DNA of 64,000 bases from Flavobacterium petrolei (GTDB lineage: Bacteria > Bacteroidota > Bacteroidia > Flavobacteriales > Flavobacteriaceae): contig NZ_QNVY02000004.1 in assembly GCF_003314435.2 (NCBI RefSeq), positions 1-64,000 of the forward strand. The letters run 5' to 3'. The notes under the pieces were generated by a model. It was given only the letters and a program-made list of their open reading frames with translations. It was not told where the DNA came from and did not search any database. Of this stretch, positions 63,914 to 64,000 are shown piece after piece (position 1 is the first letter of the stretch; each line of letters opens with the position of its first letter). Both the position numbers and the translations under genes were made by a program.

Positions 63914-64000
63914 ATGACACACAAACAGGATATAGATGATGAACAATCTTGCTGTGCTTTAGAAAAAAAAAAAGCTAATAAAGCAGACCAAGATTCAGGA
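63914..64000 (+). CDS. Start of an unidentified cysteine-containing protein (cut by window edge)
   Basis: 29 codons from the ATG at 63914: MTHKQDIDDEQSCCALEKKK then charged residues. A vicinal CC near the N-terminus followed by charged sequence would fit the start of a metal-transporting P-type ATPase or another metal-binding membrane protein, but the visible part is too short to say. Confidence 0.4.
   Translation, partial: MTHKQDIDDEQSCCALEKKKANKADQDSG

Overview
The window looks like a chromosome segment of a Flavobacterium or a close relative in the Flavobacteriaceae. It is AT-rich, lacks clear Shine-Dalgarno sequences, and shows several Bacteroidota-type promoters (TTG, about 19 bases, TAnnTTTG). 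It also carries a type IX secretion (T9SS) type B adhesin next to a PorP/SprF gene, and a tmRNA whose tag reads GENNYALAA. Most of the window is conserved housekeeping and envelope sequence. I found no prophage, insertion sequence, CRISPR array, rRNA or tRNA.

Layout. 1-5481: the 3' part of a giant repeat adhesin, then PorP/SprF and an OmpA/PD40 protein, a secreted-adhesin operon. 5557-8214: a gene-poor region with one TauE/SafE permease and what look like decayed coding fragments. 8215-14528: a small secreted protein followed by a tripartite RND efflux pump (adaptor, inner-membrane pump, outer-membrane factor). 14903-15379: tmRNA with its own promoter element and terminator. 15442-18093: a serine hydrolase lipoprotein and a divergent alanine/saccharopine dehydrogenase-like enzyme. 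18236-22617: an operon of a PIG-L deacetylase, a 35-residue membrane peptide and a sodium:solute symporter. 22755-24443: three small secreted or membrane proteins; two are tandem paralogues preceded by sigma-54-like -24/-12 elements. 24626-27759: a POTRA-like outer-membrane protein and an AI-2E family permease.

27934-31304 is a five-gene minus-strand operon: DUF2520 protein, KdsC-type phosphatase, UbiA prenyltransferase, Maf and MscS. 31504-34710 is a ResB-CcsA cytochrome c biogenesis fusion. 34815-39343 holds a VanX-like dipeptidase, a hypothetical protein, a THUMP-like methyltransferase, a second AI-2E permease and an M43 metalloprotease. 39871-42254 is a tsaD-rsmE-DUF4159 operon, divergent from a TamB-like protein (42433-46890). 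47272-50321 carries sugar metabolism (pfkA, gapA, GlcNAc-kinase-like). 50473-63706 carries envelope functions: RidA, LptD, two tandem SPOR-type amidases, an MCE/MlaD protein, a two-gene Fe-S electron-transfer module, a short conserved protein, a GH3-serine hydrolase fusion and a PAP2 phosphatase. A cysteine-rich reading frame begins at the right edge.

The observations I would check first are the paired sigma-54-like promoters, the unlisted 35-residue gene in the PIG-L/symporter operon, the internal signal-like and His-rich segment in the ResB-CcsA fusion, and the cases where a TTG that could be taken as a start codon is really a promoter element. I did not find a system I could defend as wholly new.
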